From positions 1 through 55,829 of the forward strand of contig CALXKN010000011.1 in NCBI GenBank assembly GCA_944388995.1: 55,829 nt of DNA, given 5' to 3'. Shown here in pieces: positions 24,565 to 32,898 of the stretch. This stretch comes from an uncultured Spirochaetota bacterium. Lineage in GTDB: Bacteria; Spirochaetota; Spirochaetia; JAFGXN01. Under the pieces are notes generated by a model. The model had not been told where the DNA came from. It did no database searches and saw only the letters and a list, made by a program, of their open reading frames with translations. Every line of letters starts with the position of its first letter. Position 1 is the first letter of the stretch. The translations under genes and the position numbers were made by a program.

Positions 24565-25143
24565 CTACCGATTCTCTTTATCTGTATGCGTTTCCGTCAG
24601 ATTGACAAGAACCTCTTTTGCCAGACGAAGATATACATCGTCTTCATTTTCAAATAAATTCCATGACCAATCCGTCTCAAACTGAAGCAAAGCATACCGC
24701 CGTCCGCTGCTGTCGGCAACCGCTACCGCATAAGTCTGATATAAAGAAGTGATCAAATAACCGCCATACCAATCCCCATAAAAATCAAATGCGAACGCCG
24801 GAATATAGTCGACGTCATTCCGATAAGACGTCAGAATCACCGAAACAACATAATCGATTTTCTTCCCGGTGAGACAGGCGGCAAACGATTCCTTATCTTC
24901 CGCTTCATGCATCGGATCGATTTGTTTGAGCGAAAACAGTCCGGTGAATCCGTTATTACGGAAAACAGTGAGAAACGCACGTTCCATCCGCATATCGTCA
25001 TTCAAATCTCCTGTCCTGACCATAAACAAAATTTTATGTTCCGGTTTTAAAAAAAATTCTGCATCTTTTGCAAAGTAACCGACAGAGAGTGAAACACATG
25101 ATAATGGAAATATCAGTGTGAGAATCAAAAGAATTTTTTTCAC
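24565..25143 (-). CDS. Putative lipoprotein of unknown function
   Basis: A 192-residue protein from GTG at 25143. The first 16 residues form a lipoprotein leader (MKKILLILTLIFPLSC; Cys16 as acyl site). I do not recognise the mature domain. It has mixed alpha/beta composition and an aromatic segment around residues 110-135 (FDFYGDWYGGYLITSLYQTY), resembling small envelope lipoproteins that often accompany LPS or curli-type machinery, but no family can be named. It has its own promoter and is followed by the aminotransferase-symporter operon after 98 bases. Confidence 0.7.
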   Translation of the reverse strand: MKKILLILTLIFPLSCVSLSVGYFAKDAEFFLKPEHKILFMVRTGDLNDDMRMERAFLTVFRNNGFTGLFSLKQIDPMHEAEDKESFAACLTGKKIDYVVSVILTSYRNDVDYIPAFAFDFYGDWYGGYLITSLYQTYAVAVADSSGRRYALLQFETDWSWNLFENEDDVYLRLAKEVLVNLTETHTDKENR

Positions 25144-25172
25144 TTTTCGCCCTATATGATATCCGACATCTT

Positions 25173-25201
25173 ATTATAAACCGATTCAACCGAATTTTCA
25201 A
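25173..25201 (-). promoter_or_regulatory. Promoter for the orphan lipoprotein
   Basis: On the minus strand, TTGAAA (25196-25201) and TATAAT (25173-25178) have a 17-base spacer; the start codon is about 24 bases past the expected transcription start. Confidence 0.7.
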
Positions 25202-25262
25202 GTCTGTTTTCCAGACGGAATTTTACAGTCCCGCTTGAAACCGAAACTGACAGAAACGGTTT

Positions 25263-27617
25263 TCACCAGTAGCGCGCATCCGGCGACAGCGGTATCACGG
25301 CGGAAACAGTGAATTCCGGATCCATCATCATTGATTCGGTAAGACGCACTCCGATTCGTTCGGGCTGCAAGAGAGCGAACAAAGGCTGCTGCTGAGAAAG
25401 ATCGCAGGCGGGATAACCGGGACTGAAACGCACCCGATTGCGTTTTTCCGTTCCTGTTTCACTCAAAATGCGTCGATGAATCGTTTCGATAACCGCTTCA
25501 GCTGCCTCAGCCAAAAATCCGTAGAGGTAAAACGATTCGGTCAGTTCGCCTTTTTGTCTCAGCAATGACAGCTCTTCGTCCCAACCGCCGCCGAGAGTGG
25601 TGACTACCGCCGCAAAAATATCACCGCCGTCTGCATCCGTATTGTAAAAGTCGCTGAGCGCGATCTTTTCCGTACGGCCGATTCGGGGAAAGGTAAAGGT
25701 TTGCGGCGGCTCGGTTCGGACAACCAAACGGTTCCCGTCGGCAGCGCACGGAAAAAAGCCGTAAACGCCGCCGGCGCCGAGACGGTCCCCGTAACGCCGG
25801 CAAAGGCGGCGGTAAACTTTTTCGGCCTCTTCGTCGGCGCCTGTCAGTTTCCATCGCGAACCGTAGAGAGCGCGGCGGGCGAGAGCCGGTTCCCATTCTT
25901 CAAAAGAAATCGATTCTATTATGCGGCTGCCGATAAACGGAACTGTCGGTTTCGGATGAGCGGAGAAAAGACGGCGCCCCTCCGCGGTTTGAGACTCTTT
26001 TGGAACGGAACGGGTCAACACCGACTTGCCGATCAACCGCGGAAGCGAACCGCTTTCCCTCCACTCCGCTGCGGCTTTCAGCGTCGCAAAGGCGTCAGCG
26101 CAATAAATCACCGGAGCGTCGTAAAGCGGCGCGCACTCGTTTCCGACGAAACTTTCGGTCAGAGCCGCCCCTCCGAGAAGAACGGGTGTCTTCATTTTGT
26201 TTTCTTGAAAAAAGGTTAAATCTTCTTTCATAATCAGGGCCGACTTAACCAGCAAACCGCTGAGTCCGATAAGATCGGCGCCGCATTCGGAAGCCTTCTC
26301 CGCAATCAATTCGGCAGACGCTTTGACTCCGATATCGCAGACAGTAAAGCCGTTGTTTTCCAAAATCATTCCGACGAGATTTTTCCCGATATCGTGCACA
26401 TCGCCTGCCACGGTTGCAAGCAAAACGGTACACGGCCGTTCTGTTTTCCCGGCGCCGGCACTCAAATGCGGTTTCAGCAAATCAACGCCGCGGCGCAGCG
26501 TTTCAGCCGACTGCAAAACAAAAGGCAGCAGCATCTCGCCTTTCCCAAAAAGATCACCGACCTCCTTCATTGCTTCAAGCAGCAGATCATTGAGAATTGT
26601 CTCTGCCGGCATTTGAGGCAACAGATCTTCCACGGCTTGTTCCAAAGCGGTCTTGTCGCCATCAATAACGGCGCGGCGCAGCCGCTCTTCTCCGGAGAGG
26701 TCATCGGTTCTTTCTTCATTGACGGATACGGCGGCGTTAAAAAGTCCTGTCAGCCGCTGCAGCGCATCAAAACGGCGATTTTCGATCAGGTCAAGCGCGG
26801 CATTGCGGAGTTCGGGATCGATTTTCCCGAGAGGAATCACTTTTGACGGATCGATGATAGCCGCATCCAATCCCCGTTTGACCGCTTCCGCCAAAAAAAC
26901 GGAATTGAGAACGCGCCTCGCCTGCGGAGGCAAACCGAAACTGACATTACTGACACCGAGAACAGTCCGCGCCTGCGGGAACCGTTTCTTAATCATTTCA
27001 ATCGCATTCAGCGTCTCCATACCGCTGTTTGCGTAAGAGACATCACCCGAAGCGAGGGTAAATGTCAGAGGATCGAAAAACAGATCCTTTTCTCTTAAAC
27101 CGCAGGCAAAAGCCTCGGCGGCAATGCGTTCGGCAACAGCCGCTTTGCGTTCGGCAGTCAGAGCCATTCCCTCTTCATCAATGGTCAGAGCTACGGCAGC
27201 GGCGCCGTAACGGGCTATGAGGCGGCAGTTTTCACGGAGAGCTTCAATTCCTTTTTCGAGATTGACGGAGTTAACGATCGGACGCCCCGGGTAATTTTTC
27301 AGCGCCGCTTCAATGACGGCGGGCTGTGTGGAATCAATCATCAGCGGAACGGAGAGCTGCAGAGCTGCTTTTTTAATCAGACGCACCATATCTTCCGTTT
27401 CGTTTCGGCCGGCGTAAGCGACTGACAGATCAAGGATGTCGGCTCCGCCTCGTTCCTGTTCTTTTAAAACTGCCAGACAGCCGTCGTCATCGCCGGCAAG
27501 CAGACGATCGCGGAATTTCTTCGATCCGGTGGAATTGGCTCGTTCTCCGATTAAAAGCGGCGGAATTTCTTTATCAAGGGCGAGCGCTTGGTAAAGAGAA
27601 GCAAGAGCGGGTTTCAC
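25263..27617 (-). CDS. metH: Methionine synthase (cobalamin-dependent), folate/B12/activation part
   Basis: A 784-residue protein lacking the N-terminal homocysteine-binding module of full MetH. The pterin-binding barrel covers about 18-275 (LLIGERANSTGSKKFRD, LMIDST, NSVN). The helical B12 cap lies near 310-390, and the B12 domain has the axial histidine His408 in GDVHDIGKNLVG plus the GLSGLLVKS and LLGGAALT segments. The C-terminus is an adenosylmethionine reactivation domain with RFSPGYPACDLSQQQ and GVRLTESMMMDPEFTVSAVI. It transfers the methyl group from methyltetrahydrofolate through cobalamin. The missing homocysteine domain is encoded immediately upstream with a 4-base overlap. I saw no cobalamin riboswitch. 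Confidence 0.93.
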   Translation of the reverse strand: MKPALASLYQALALDKEIPPLLIGERANSTGSKKFRDRLLAGDDDGCLAVLKEQERGGADILDLSVAYAGRNETEDMVRLIKKAALQLSVPLMIDSTQPAVIEAALKNYPGRPIVNSVNLEKGIEALRENCRLIARYGAAAVALTIDEEGMALTAERKAAVAERIAAEAFACGLREKDLFFDPLTFTLASGDVSYANSGMETLNAIEMIKKRFPQARTVLGVSNVSFGLPPQARRVLNSVFLAEAVKRGLDAAIIDPSKVIPLGKIDPELRNAALDLIENRRFDALQRLTGLFNAAVSVNEERTDDLSGEERLRRAVIDGDKTALEQAVEDLLPQMPAETILNDLLLEAMKEVGDLFGKGEMLLPFVLQSAETLRRGVDLLKPHLSAGAGKTERPCTVLLATVAGDVHDIGKNLVGMILENNGFTVCDIGVKASAELIAEKASECGADLIGLSGLLVKSALIMKEDLTFFQENKMKTPVLLGGAALTESFVGNECAPLYDAPVIYCADAFATLKAAAEWRESGSLPRLIGKSVLTRSVPKESQTAEGRRLFSAHPKPTVPFIGSRIIESISFEEWEPALARRALYGSRWKLTGADEEAEKVYRRLCRRYGDRLGAGGVYGFFPCAADGNRLVVRTEPPQTFTFPRIGRTEKIALSDFYNTDADGGDIFAAVVTTLGGGWDEELSLLRQKGELTESFYLYGFLAEAAEAVIETIHRRILSETGTEKRNRVRFSPGYPACDLSQQQPLFALLQPERIGVRLTESMMMDPEFTVSAVIPLSPDARYW

Positions 27618-28504
27618 GGCAGCAGCCCCCTTTGACGCAGGATCGCCGTTAACGCGGCAATGTGCTCCGGTCGAGTTCCGCAGCAGCCTCCGACAACGGA
27701 TAAACCGTACCGTTCCGTCAACCTTTCCATCTGTTGTGCAAACGATTCCGGAGTCAGCGGATAATGAGCCTTTCCGTTTTCAATTTGCGGCAATCCTTGA
27801 TTCGGCATACAACTGATTTTAAACGGCGATTCTCTTTGCAGTGTTTTGAGCGCCGACTCCATTTTGTCCGGACCGGTAGCGCAGTTTAAGCCGAGAGAAT
27901 AAAGCGGATACGGCTCCAATGCAGCAATAACGGCTTCAATTGATGAACCGACCAGCAGCGCACCGTTTTCTTCAACGGTGACGGACACCATCACCGGAAT
28001 CTGAAAACCTTCCTCTTCTTCCCGCTCCCGAATCACCGAAAGAACGGTTTTGATCTGCAGCAGATCCTGACACGTCTCGATCAGCAAAAAATCGGGGCGG
28101 GCCCGGAACAAGGCGGTCAGCTGGCAACGGTAAGCGGCGGCGCATTCGTCGACGGAAATTCCGCCGAGCGACGGCAGCTTTGAACCGGGGCCGATTGAAG
28201 CGGCTACCCGCGCCCCCGGAAAGGCGGCCGCCGCCTCTTTGGCAATCCGGACAGCCGCTTCGTTGATTTCCGCCGTTAAACCGTCCAATCCGTACTCGGA
28301 GAGCACAATCGGGTTGGCTCCGAAAGTGTTGGTTTCGATGACGGTCGAACCGGCGCTCAAAAAAGCACGGTGAACAGCCTTTACATCATCGGGGCGAATC
28401 AAATTTCGATACTCGTTGCAAGAGAGTCGAATATCGGATTCGTCTTTCTCAAAATCCGGCAGCATGGTGCCCATGCCGCCGTCAAAAATCCATTCGATAC
28501 CCAT
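27614..28504 (-). CDS. Homocysteine S-methyltransferase module of split methionine synthase
   Basis: A 296-residue barrel equivalent to the first module of MetH. Zinc/thiol ligands are Cys208 (LGLNCATGPD) and Cys274-Cys275 (VGGCCGTRPEH). The N-terminus has FDGGMGTML and ETNTFGAN of the family. The ATG at 28504 forms a TGATG junction with the upstream ceramidase stop (GAGG in front), preferred over the TTG one codon earlier. It should pair with the downstream protein to make methionine from homocysteine. A stand-alone methyltransferase using S-methylmethionine is less likely given the overlap. Confidence 0.9.
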   Translation of the reverse strand: MGIEWIFDGGMGTMLPDFEKDESDIRLSCNEYRNLIRPDDVKAVHRAFLSAGSTVIETNTFGANPIVLSEYGLDGLTAEINEAAVRIAKEAAAAFPGARVAASIGPGSKLPSLGGISVDECAAAYRCQLTALFRARPDFLLIETCQDLLQIKTVLSVIREREEEEGFQIPVMVSVTVEENGALLVGSSIEAVIAALEPYPLYSLGLNCATGPDKMESALKTLQRESPFKISCMPNQGLPQIENGKAHYPLTPESFAQQMERLTERYGLSVVGGCCGTRPEHIAALTAILRQRGLLP

Positions 28505-31227
28505 CAATCCTCATCGGGGAAGACGGTTTCGTAATAGTTGTCAATTTCCAGAATCTTCCCCTTTTCAACATACACTTTCCCGGGCGGTTGGGGAAGGGCT
28601 CTGTTAAAAAAAACGATTTCACCCAGATCGGGAAGCGCATTTCCTTCCAAATTCGACATATCGACCTGAACGGCAACGGAGCGGATCTCTCTTTCAGGAA
28701 AGGAAATTTCGGAGGCTTCCCCTGCCGGACTCAGAGACCGCAGCGGATACGCCGTTCCGTCGTCAAAAACGATTTTTCCTTTCAGAACCGAACCGGTGTA
28801 ATCCTCTTTCATACGAACCGCCAGGGCGGTCGCCCGGATCGGCGTTTCGCTCCGCCAAACAACCGTTTCGCTTCCGGTCCGCGTCAGCGCGGAAAAATCA
28901 GTAATCCGCAGAACCGGCTCCTCGTCCGAAGCGGTGATTTCAAACTCGGGAGAATACGCATAAACCGGACGGACCGTTTTTCCGCTTTTCGCAACACACT
29001 GTACCACATACCGGTAAACGCCGGGAACGGCCGTCGACGGAATTTTCCACATGGTGTCGATTTTGGCGTAAGATTTCGTTCCCCGGCTTCGGAACCACGT
29101 CGAAAGGCTTGAATCGTCAGCGACGGTCACCCATTTTTCAACCGCCGACAAATAACGTTGAATGTAAAAATAACTGCGGTTGAGCATTTCGGGGCGGTTC
29201 AGCCCGGCAATACGGAACGAAAGCTCCAAATCGTTTCCGGCCTGAACCGAAGCGGGCATTTTCCCGATCAACTCTCCGAAATGGGTTCCGGCCAATGTGT
29301 ACGAATCGGGCGACTGAATCCGTTTAAAAAGAATCTCTTCCGCCCCGATGACCTGAGGACGATCCCTCACCCACTCGGGGTCGCCATCCTGCCGTCCCGA
29401 TGTCTGTTTTTGAATCAGCGAAACCAACCTCTCCGTTTCCTGCATAACGGCTCCCAGCTGATTGATTCCGAAAAGTGTAAAACCGCCTTCGTAATGCTGT
29501 TTTTCGTACTCTTCCGGAGAGGTCATGTAACTCGCATAGGCGTTCGTGTTGCCGTTGTAAACGACTGTCTGAAAAGAGGCGCCGGCTGCTGTCAACGCCC
29601 GCTCCAAATCCTTGCGGATACGGCGGCCGCTGACGGTGGTTGTCTCAAACGGCGCTGCAGCCAAATAAAACCCGCCGATTTTGTAAAGTTGAACCGGTAA
29701 AACCTGCGGCACCCACGACGGTGTCGCCCGCGACGGCACCATCAGAACGCGTTTGGGTTTTTGGAGCTCTTTCAATTCGTCGGGCGCGTATAAAATTCTG
29801 GCAAAGTCGTAAACGGTATCGGTATCCTTTAACGGCTTCAGCAAACCTTGTGCGAAATTAATCAGGCAGGAAGGCGGCGTATCGACCGTCATTCCCTCCT
29901 CCAACGGCAGTCCCGTCTGATGGACTTCAGAGCCGATGCCGGCCGCATAGCCGACCGCTGCCGGCGCCGTCCGAGGCGCATAAACATCCGGTTTGTATCG
30001 ATACCGATCATCCAAAACGACGTGGGTAAAATCGATGTAGTTGACCGCCGCATTTACACCGTCATTTTTTATAACAGTCCCCTCTTCGGCATACAGTTCC
30101 AACGTTCGAGCCGCCAAGAAATTCGCCGTCAGCATTACGTTTTGGTACTCTTCTTCCGTTGTATATCCGAAAAGATTCTTCTTATACTGAACCCTGATTT
30201 CGCCGACGTCGCCTAAATTCGTCTGCGGCTGCGCGCAGACAAAGCCGCCGTCCGATTCATGCCCGCCGTTCATGAAATTTTCGACCAGCAGAGACGCCCG
30301 GCCTTTGGTGTCTCCCGAAACAAGGTGGTTGGAAGCGCTGATTCCGCAGGGATGAACGCCGAACCAGGCAATGCAGCCGAGATCCCGTCCGTCGGCGGCC
30401 GTTATTTTCAGAACCGTCATCTCTTTGTCGGTGTAGGCGGCCTTAAATTTTTCGGCAAACTGTCCGTAATCGTCCATCTCTTCCCACTCGGTCAAAGTTA
30501 AATCGGAGCGTTTATCGGTTTCGTTGTTCAGATGGGCGCCCATCGATCGGTTGTGCGAAACGTTGTAACTGCCCGCCAAATCGCCTTTGGCAAACGAAAC
30601 GACGGCGCTTTCCCGATTTTCATAAGCCAGCGCGACAGAATGGACGATTCCTTCAACAAAAAGATCAAAAACACGGCTGTTTTTGCCGCCTGCGGAGATG
30701 TTGTACATCGTATGATCGTCAAATCCGGCAAATCCGGCGTGAGTGTGCGTCGCCGCAATCATCACATTGGCCTGATTAAAGACCGAAACGCCGTTTCTTC
30801 CTTTAAATACAACAACGCGGCCGTCGTTCATCCGGTAACTGCCGCGCTGCAGCTCAGCGATTACCGCTTCCCTCACAGCCAACGAAACCGACCAGTTGTC
30901 GACCGAAATGTAAACCAAACCGTTTCCCGTCTTCGGATCTTCAAAATAAAATGCTCTCGAATACAAACGATCCAAAACACCTTTGGTGACCTGCTTTGAG
31001 ACGGCGTAACCGCCCATCGTTTGATCGCGTAAATCACCGGTGATATCATATTTTCCCGCTCCGACCGTAAACAACTCTGCAGAACTCTGAGTTTCTCGGA
31101 GAGCCGGCTTGCTGTTCATTTTAAATGTATCGTCTCCAGTATAAAATCCTTCGCGTGCGGCCGTCGTGCAACCGACAAAAAAGAGCAGCCCCGCCGCCAA
31201 ACACTTTTTCCGAAAATCGAATTTCAT
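28504..31227 (-). CDS. Neutral/alkaline ceramidase-family lipoprotein
   Basis: The ATG at 31227 follows AAGGAGA. The 907-residue product has a lipoprotein leader (lipobox FVGC, Cys20). The ceramidase hallmarks are VGAGKYDITGD near the mature N-terminus, ATHTHAG (zinc histidine), NVSHNRS (the Asn/Ser region of the active site) and WFGVHPCGISASNHLVSGDTKG. The family hydrolyses the amide bond of ceramides; bacterial members occur in host-associated and soil bacteria. The C-terminal ~250 residues look like the beta-sandwich found in neutral ceramidases plus extra beta-rich sequence, making it longer than the usual 650-700 residues. Surface anchoring suggests degradation of host or dietary sphingolipids. 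Co-transcription with methionine synthase is odd. Confidence 0.85.
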   Translation of the reverse strand: MKFDFRKKCLAAGLLFFVGCTTAAREGFYTGDDTFKMNSKPALRETQSSAELFTVGAGKYDITGDLRDQTMGGYAVSKQVTKGVLDRLYSRAFYFEDPKTGNGLVYISVDNWSVSLAVREAVIAELQRGSYRMNDGRVVVFKGRNGVSVFNQANVMIAATHTHAGFAGFDDHTMYNISAGGKNSRVFDLFVEGIVHSVALAYENRESAVVSFAKGDLAGSYNVSHNRSMGAHLNNETDKRSDLTLTEWEEMDDYGQFAEKFKAAYTDKEMTVLKITAADGRDLGCIAWFGVHPCGISASNHLVSGDTKGRASLLVENFMNGGHESDGGFVCAQPQTNLGDVGEIRVQYKKNLFGYTTEEEYQNVMLTANFLAARTLELYAEEGTVIKNDGVNAAVNYIDFTHVVLDDRYRYKPDVYAPRTAPAAVGYAAGIGSEVHQTGLPLEEGMTVDTPPSCLINFAQGLLKPLKDTDTVYDFARILYAPDELKELQKPKRVLMVPSRATPSWVPQVLPVQLYKIGGFYLAAAPFETTTVSGRRIRKDLERALTAAGASFQTVVYNGNTNAYASYMTSPEEYEKQHYEGGFTLFGINQLGAVMQETERLVSLIQKQTSGRQDGDPEWVRDRPQVIGAEEILFKRIQSPDSYTLAGTHFGELIGKMPASVQAGNDLELSFRIAGLNRPEMLNRSYFYIQRYLSAVEKWVTVADDSSLSTWFRSRGTKSYAKIDTMWKIPSTAVPGVYRYVVQCVAKSGKTVRPVYAYSPEFEITASDEEPVLRITDFSALTRTGSETVVWRSETPIRATALAVRMKEDYTGSVLKGKIVFDDGTAYPLRSLSPAGEASEISFPEREIRSVAVQVDMSNLEGNALPDLGEIVFFNRALPQPPGKVYVEKGKILEIDNYYETVFPDED

Positions 31228-31251
31228 GATAAATTTCTCCTTATCAGTCAG

Positions 31252-31280
31252 ATTATATGCCCTAGACATCAAAAATGCAA
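31252..31280 (-). promoter_or_regulatory. Promoter of the ceramidase-metH transcript
   Basis: On the minus strand, TTGCAT (31275-31280), a 17-base spacer and TATAAT (31252-31257), then AAGGAGA and the ATG at 31227. It appears to be the only promoter upstream of the split metH genes. Confidence 0.75.
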
Positions 31281-31372
31281 TTTTTTTTATTTTTTTATTT
31301 CCTCACAGGTAATAAACCGCACCTCACTCTTATTTACGCTAATTTACAAAAAAACGCTTCCGTTCCGGGCTG

Positions 31373-31399
31373 TTTAAGCGGGAATAAAAATTGCTTAAA
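31373..31399. repeat. Inverted repeat upstream of the sigma-like gene
   Basis: TTTAAGC (31373-31379) and GCTTAAA (31393-31399) are perfect 7-base arms around 13 bases, about 25 bases before the start codon at 31426. It could be an operator or a weak leader hairpin. I could not identify -35/-10 elements for that gene. Confidence 0.35.
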
Positions 31400-31425
31400 G
31401 CCGACGGGAGGGGAAAGGAGTATTT

Positions 31426-32265
31426 ATGACGCTGAATGAAAAAATCGCGCTTTATCAGGACAAGCGCCTTGCCCTTGCGCCGCTGCGGGACGACATCGCC
31501 CTCACCGCCTACCGTTACCTCCGTTCGAGCCGCTACGCTTTCTCCGACGACGAAATCGGCGACTGCCTCTGCTCCCTGCTGGAGAAAATCCCGGACATTC
31601 TGAACCGCTACCGGGTCTCGGACGCGCCTTTCGAGGCGTACCTGTTCAAGACGTGCAAACTGTCGGTTTTCAACCGGAGAAGAGAGGCCCGCGGTAAATA
31701 CATTCCGGCGGACGCCAAAGAAATTTTCTCCCCCGATGAAAATTACGGCGCCGTCGGAGAAGAGGCTGTCGAATTCGGAGAGGCCGAAAACCGCTTTATT
31801 TCGCTCTTGCGGAAGACGATGGATTCCGTAATGAGAAAACACGACGCCGACAGCTATTTTTACCGCCTTTCGCTGCTGATTGTTCTCCTGAAAAGCGGAT
31901 ACTATTTAAACGCGGGCGAAAAAGAAAAAATTTACGAATGGGGACAGTTTGACAGAAAAACCGTCGAACGCTGGCTGTCGCATCTTCACGCTTCGACCGA
32001 ACGCGCGCGCAACTCCTTCAATCTCTGCGAAATCAGGCGAAACCGTTACGCCGCCCTGCTCTGCGCTCCGAATCCTGAACGCCGCAATCTCAACATCAAC
32101 ATCGTAACGGAACGCCTGCGCCGGTGGAACAACAAACTCACGTCGATTAAAAGGGCGCCGAAGAACATCAGAATCGCCGAACTTCTGAATATCGAATGCG
32201 CCTACATCGACAGACTCTTCGCAAGAGTCAGGCGGCTCCACAAAAGAACCGGAACCGATCATTGA
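31426..32265 (+). CDS. Possible sigma-factor-like protein (uncharacterised)
   Basis: A 279-residue, very basic protein after a GGAAAGGAG site. I do not recognise a named family. The N-terminal part (about 25-90: DDEIGDCLCSLLEKIPDIL, then FEAYLFKTCKLSVFNRRREA) resembles the region-2 helices of sigma-70-type factors. The C-terminal stretch (RAPKNIRIAELLNIECAYIDRLFARVRRLHKR) resembles a helix-turn-helix ending in arginine-rich residues, as in region 4. The middle contains another possible HTH (FDRKTVERWLSHLH). A divergent sigma factor or a DNA-binding regulator are both compatible; the similarity is weak and judged by eye. It heads a run with rdgB and pepF. Confidence 0.45.
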   Translation: MTLNEKIALYQDKRLALAPLRDDIALTAYRYLRSSRYAFSDDEIGDCLCSLLEKIPDILNRYRVSDAPFEAYLFKTCKLSVFNRRREARGKYIPADAKEIFSPDENYGAVGEEAVEFGEAENRFISLLRKTMDSVMRKHDADSYFYRLSLLIVLLKSGYYLNAGEKEKIYEWGQFDRKTVERWLSHLHASTERARNSFNLCEIRRNRYAALLCAPNPERRNLNINIVTERLRRWNNKLTSIKRAPKNIRIAELLNIECAYIDRLFARVRRLHKRTGTDH

Positions 32266-32290
32266 ATTTCCCGCGGATTTTTGCTATTCT
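32262..32290 (+). promoter_or_regulatory. Promoter for rdgB giving a probable leaderless mRNA
   Basis: TTGAAT (32262-32267) and TATTCT (32285-32290) are 17 bases apart. The expected start of transcription, about 7 bases after the -10 box, coincides with the ATG at 32297, and no ribosome-binding sequence precedes that ATG. Confidence 0.5.
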
Positions 32291-32296
32291 GTTTCC

Positions 32297-32881
32297 ATGA
32301 AAATTTATTTGGCGACGGGCAACCGGCACAAACTCGACGAACTGGCGCCGATGTTTCCCGGACATCAAATCGTTTTGCCCGCAGACGAAGGAATTCCGTT
32401 TGCCTTTGAAGAAAACGGAACCACCTATTTCGAAAACTGTTTCGGAAAAGCGCGGACGCTGTTTGACGCCGTCCGCGCGCCGGTACTGGCCGACGATTCG
32501 GGTCTATCGGTTTTTTGTCTCGGCGGCGCCCCCGGAATTTACTCTGCCCGATACGGAAAAGAAGACGGCTGCCAAACAAGCGGCGATCAAATCGACCGTC
32601 TTTTGAAGGCAATGGAACGCGAAAACGACCGCCGAGCCGCATTTGTCTGCTGTCTGACAATGATTTTTTCGCCGTACCGTTTTGTTACGGTTCAGGAAAC
32701 AGCCGAAGGCGTTATCGGCCGGACGAAAAGCGGCAGCGGCGGCTTCGGCTACGATCCGGTTTTTTACCCGACCGGCAGCAGCCGCTCGTTTGCCGGGCTT
32801 TCGCCCGCAGAAAAGGCGGCCGTCTCCCACCGCGGTAAGGCCGCCGCCGCGTTGCGCCGCCTCCTGAGCGGAATGCTTTGA
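32297..32881 (+). CDS. rdgB: RdgB/HAM1-type non-canonical purine NTP pyrophosphatase
   Basis: A 194-residue housecleaning enzyme that hydrolyses (d)ITP and XTP to the monophosphates. The motifs are ATGNRHKLDEL at the N-terminus, ADDSGLSV (catalytic/metal acidic residues), GIYSARYG, GGFGYDPVF and the SHRGKA C-terminal signature. Length and order match the family. No ribosome site precedes the ATG, and the promoter placement predicts a leaderless transcript. pepF follows after 17 bases with its own strong ribosome site. Confidence 0.94.
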   Translation: MKIYLATGNRHKLDELAPMFPGHQIVLPADEGIPFAFEENGTTYFENCFGKARTLFDAVRAPVLADDSGLSVFCLGGAPGIYSARYGKEDGCQTSGDQIDRLLKAMERENDRRAAFVCCLTMIFSPYRFVTVQETAEGVIGRTKSGSGGFGYDPVFYPTGSSRSFAGLSPAEKAAVSHRGKAAAALRRLLSGML

Positions 32882-32898
32882 CTGTAAGGAGATTTTTT

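Noticed and set aside
31228-31425. Cobalamin or SAM riboswitch ahead of the ceramidase-metH operon
   Set aside because: The leader after the predicted start site is only about 20 bases and no riboswitch core sequence is visible.
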